A DNA stretch of 64,000 bases, taken from Tenrec ecaudatus. Lineage: Eukaryota; Chordata; Mammalia; Afrosoricida; Tenrecidae. How positions within the stretch are numbered: position 1 is the stretch's first letter; the number at the start of each line of letters is the position of its first letter. The stretch spans positions 16,143,001 to 16,207,000 of the forward strand of contig NC_134546.1 of assembly GCF_050624435.1 (NCBI RefSeq), in the 5' to 3' direction. A program made the position numbers and the translations under genes. Below are positions 63,176 through 64,000 of this stretch, piece after piece. Below the pieces are notes generated by a model. The model was not told where the DNA came from, made no database searches, and saw only the letters and a list, made by a program, of their open reading frames with translations.

Positions 63176-64000
63176 CTTGTGTCAAGCCCACACTGCAAAC
63201 ATAGTTTAAGTTTGAAAGAGACCAGATTTGGTAACACATGTAGTTGGATGGAAGTACTTTTCTTAACCATGCTAGAGAAGAATCTAATCTGACAGCTGAG
63301 AGTTTTTCTGCATCTCTCTGAGAAGTTCCAGCTAATTGATGTTGAACAATTTCCTTGGTAAAGTAGGAATTAAAACTAAACTCCCACAAACTCTGCTAAT
63401 GCCACTGTCCTAAAAAGAAAAACAGCTTTTTTTTTTTTTGGTGGGGTTGATATCAAGGACTTCAAGAAGGAACAGCATGTTTTGAAACTGATTGTGCATG
63501 ACTGCTTGGTGTGCCTGGACTCTGGAACGGTATGGTATCTGTATTAGCTCCGAATGAAAAGGTTTGGGGGGAAAGACAGGGAAAAAAAGATACCAGTTGG
63601 TAGACTTGGTGGCCAGAGAAATCCTAAAAAGAGAGAGAGAACTTCGCTGTCCAGGCACTTGACTTAAAATACACAGTTAAGCCTGTGAAAGCTGGAGCCT
63701 AGCTTAAGGAGGAAACTTGTCAGAGAAAGAACGTGTAAATGCTTTCCATCACTACCTGCAGCCAACTAACTCCTGAAAACTTACAGAATAAAGGGGGAAC
63801 ACTAAAGCAGGTGCGGCCCACCTTCTGTAAAATATGAGAGACCAAAAAAAAAATATGAAAGACCTCAGTGTTCTCCTTTTAACCCATTTTCCTCATAGCC
63901 TTTCTTTACAAGTTATTGGAAACACATCTCTACACAAATTAGGCCCTCTGCAAGCATCTGGAGAATTACATCCGGCTTTATTTCTATTCACTCCATTCGA
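63176..64000. other. NFU1 intron, right edge
   Basis: No NFU1 exon 1 or 2 homology was seen on the minus strand from 61,108 to the end of the window. Simple A/T runs only. Confidence 0.5.

Overview
This is a mammalian nuclear genomic window. It has split exons with GT/AG sites, one CpG island and a dense load of interspersed repeats. Two protein-coding genes can be read, both on the minus strand and in the same order as on human chromosome 2p13: the 5' part of GFPT1 (glutamine:fructose-6-phosphate amidotransferase 1, first enzyme of the hexosamine pathway) and the 3' part of NFU1 (mitochondrial Fe-S cluster carrier). The repeats point to an afrotherian, most likely a tenrec or a close relative. 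The evidence is about thirty tRNA-derived SINEs of the AfroSINE type whose tail matches an RTE/BovB-like LINE also present here, many copies of one lineage-specific LINE 3' end, and pogo-like DNA transposons. The species call is inference, made without a database search.

Layout: 482-25,159 holds GFPT1 exons 1-9 in reverse order. Exon 9 is the 54-bp muscle-specific alternative exon, and the gene continues past the left edge. Its introns carry SINEs, two near-complete copies of the LINE 3' unit (7,220-9,075 and 12,203-14,072), an RTE ORF remnant (18,067-20,400) split by a pogo-like transposon (18,738-19,502), and a SINE split by a 114-bp pogo MITE (22,097-22,210). The GFPT1 promoter lies in the CpG island at about 24,780-25,760. 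From 25.8 to 50.2 kb is the intergenic interval, almost entirely mobile DNA. It holds a retroviral 3' LTR with its polypurine tract (26,301-26,783) and a decayed provirus (27,733-34,817). That provirus has two LTRs, a 4-bp AAAT target duplication, a tRNA-Gly primer site, pol and env remnants, and a nested DNA transposon. The interval also holds a broken NPM1 retrocopy inside a LINE copy (37,400-37,905), a second LTR (40,269-40,504) and two RTE 3' ends. From 50,296 to 61,107 are NFU1 exons 3-8, ending in a short 3' UTR with a poly(A) signal. The last 3 kb is NFU1 intron with two old MIRs.

The two genes have no direct pathway link: GFPT1 makes glucosamine-6-phosphate in the cytosol and NFU1 delivers 4Fe-4S clusters in mitochondria. 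All reading frames inspected outside these exons are explained by repeats, retrocopies or chance. I found no new gene system. The most interesting items are the conserved muscle exon, a NAGNAG acceptor in NFU1, the nesting order of the transposons, the SINE/RTE shared tail, and a few repeat units I could not name.
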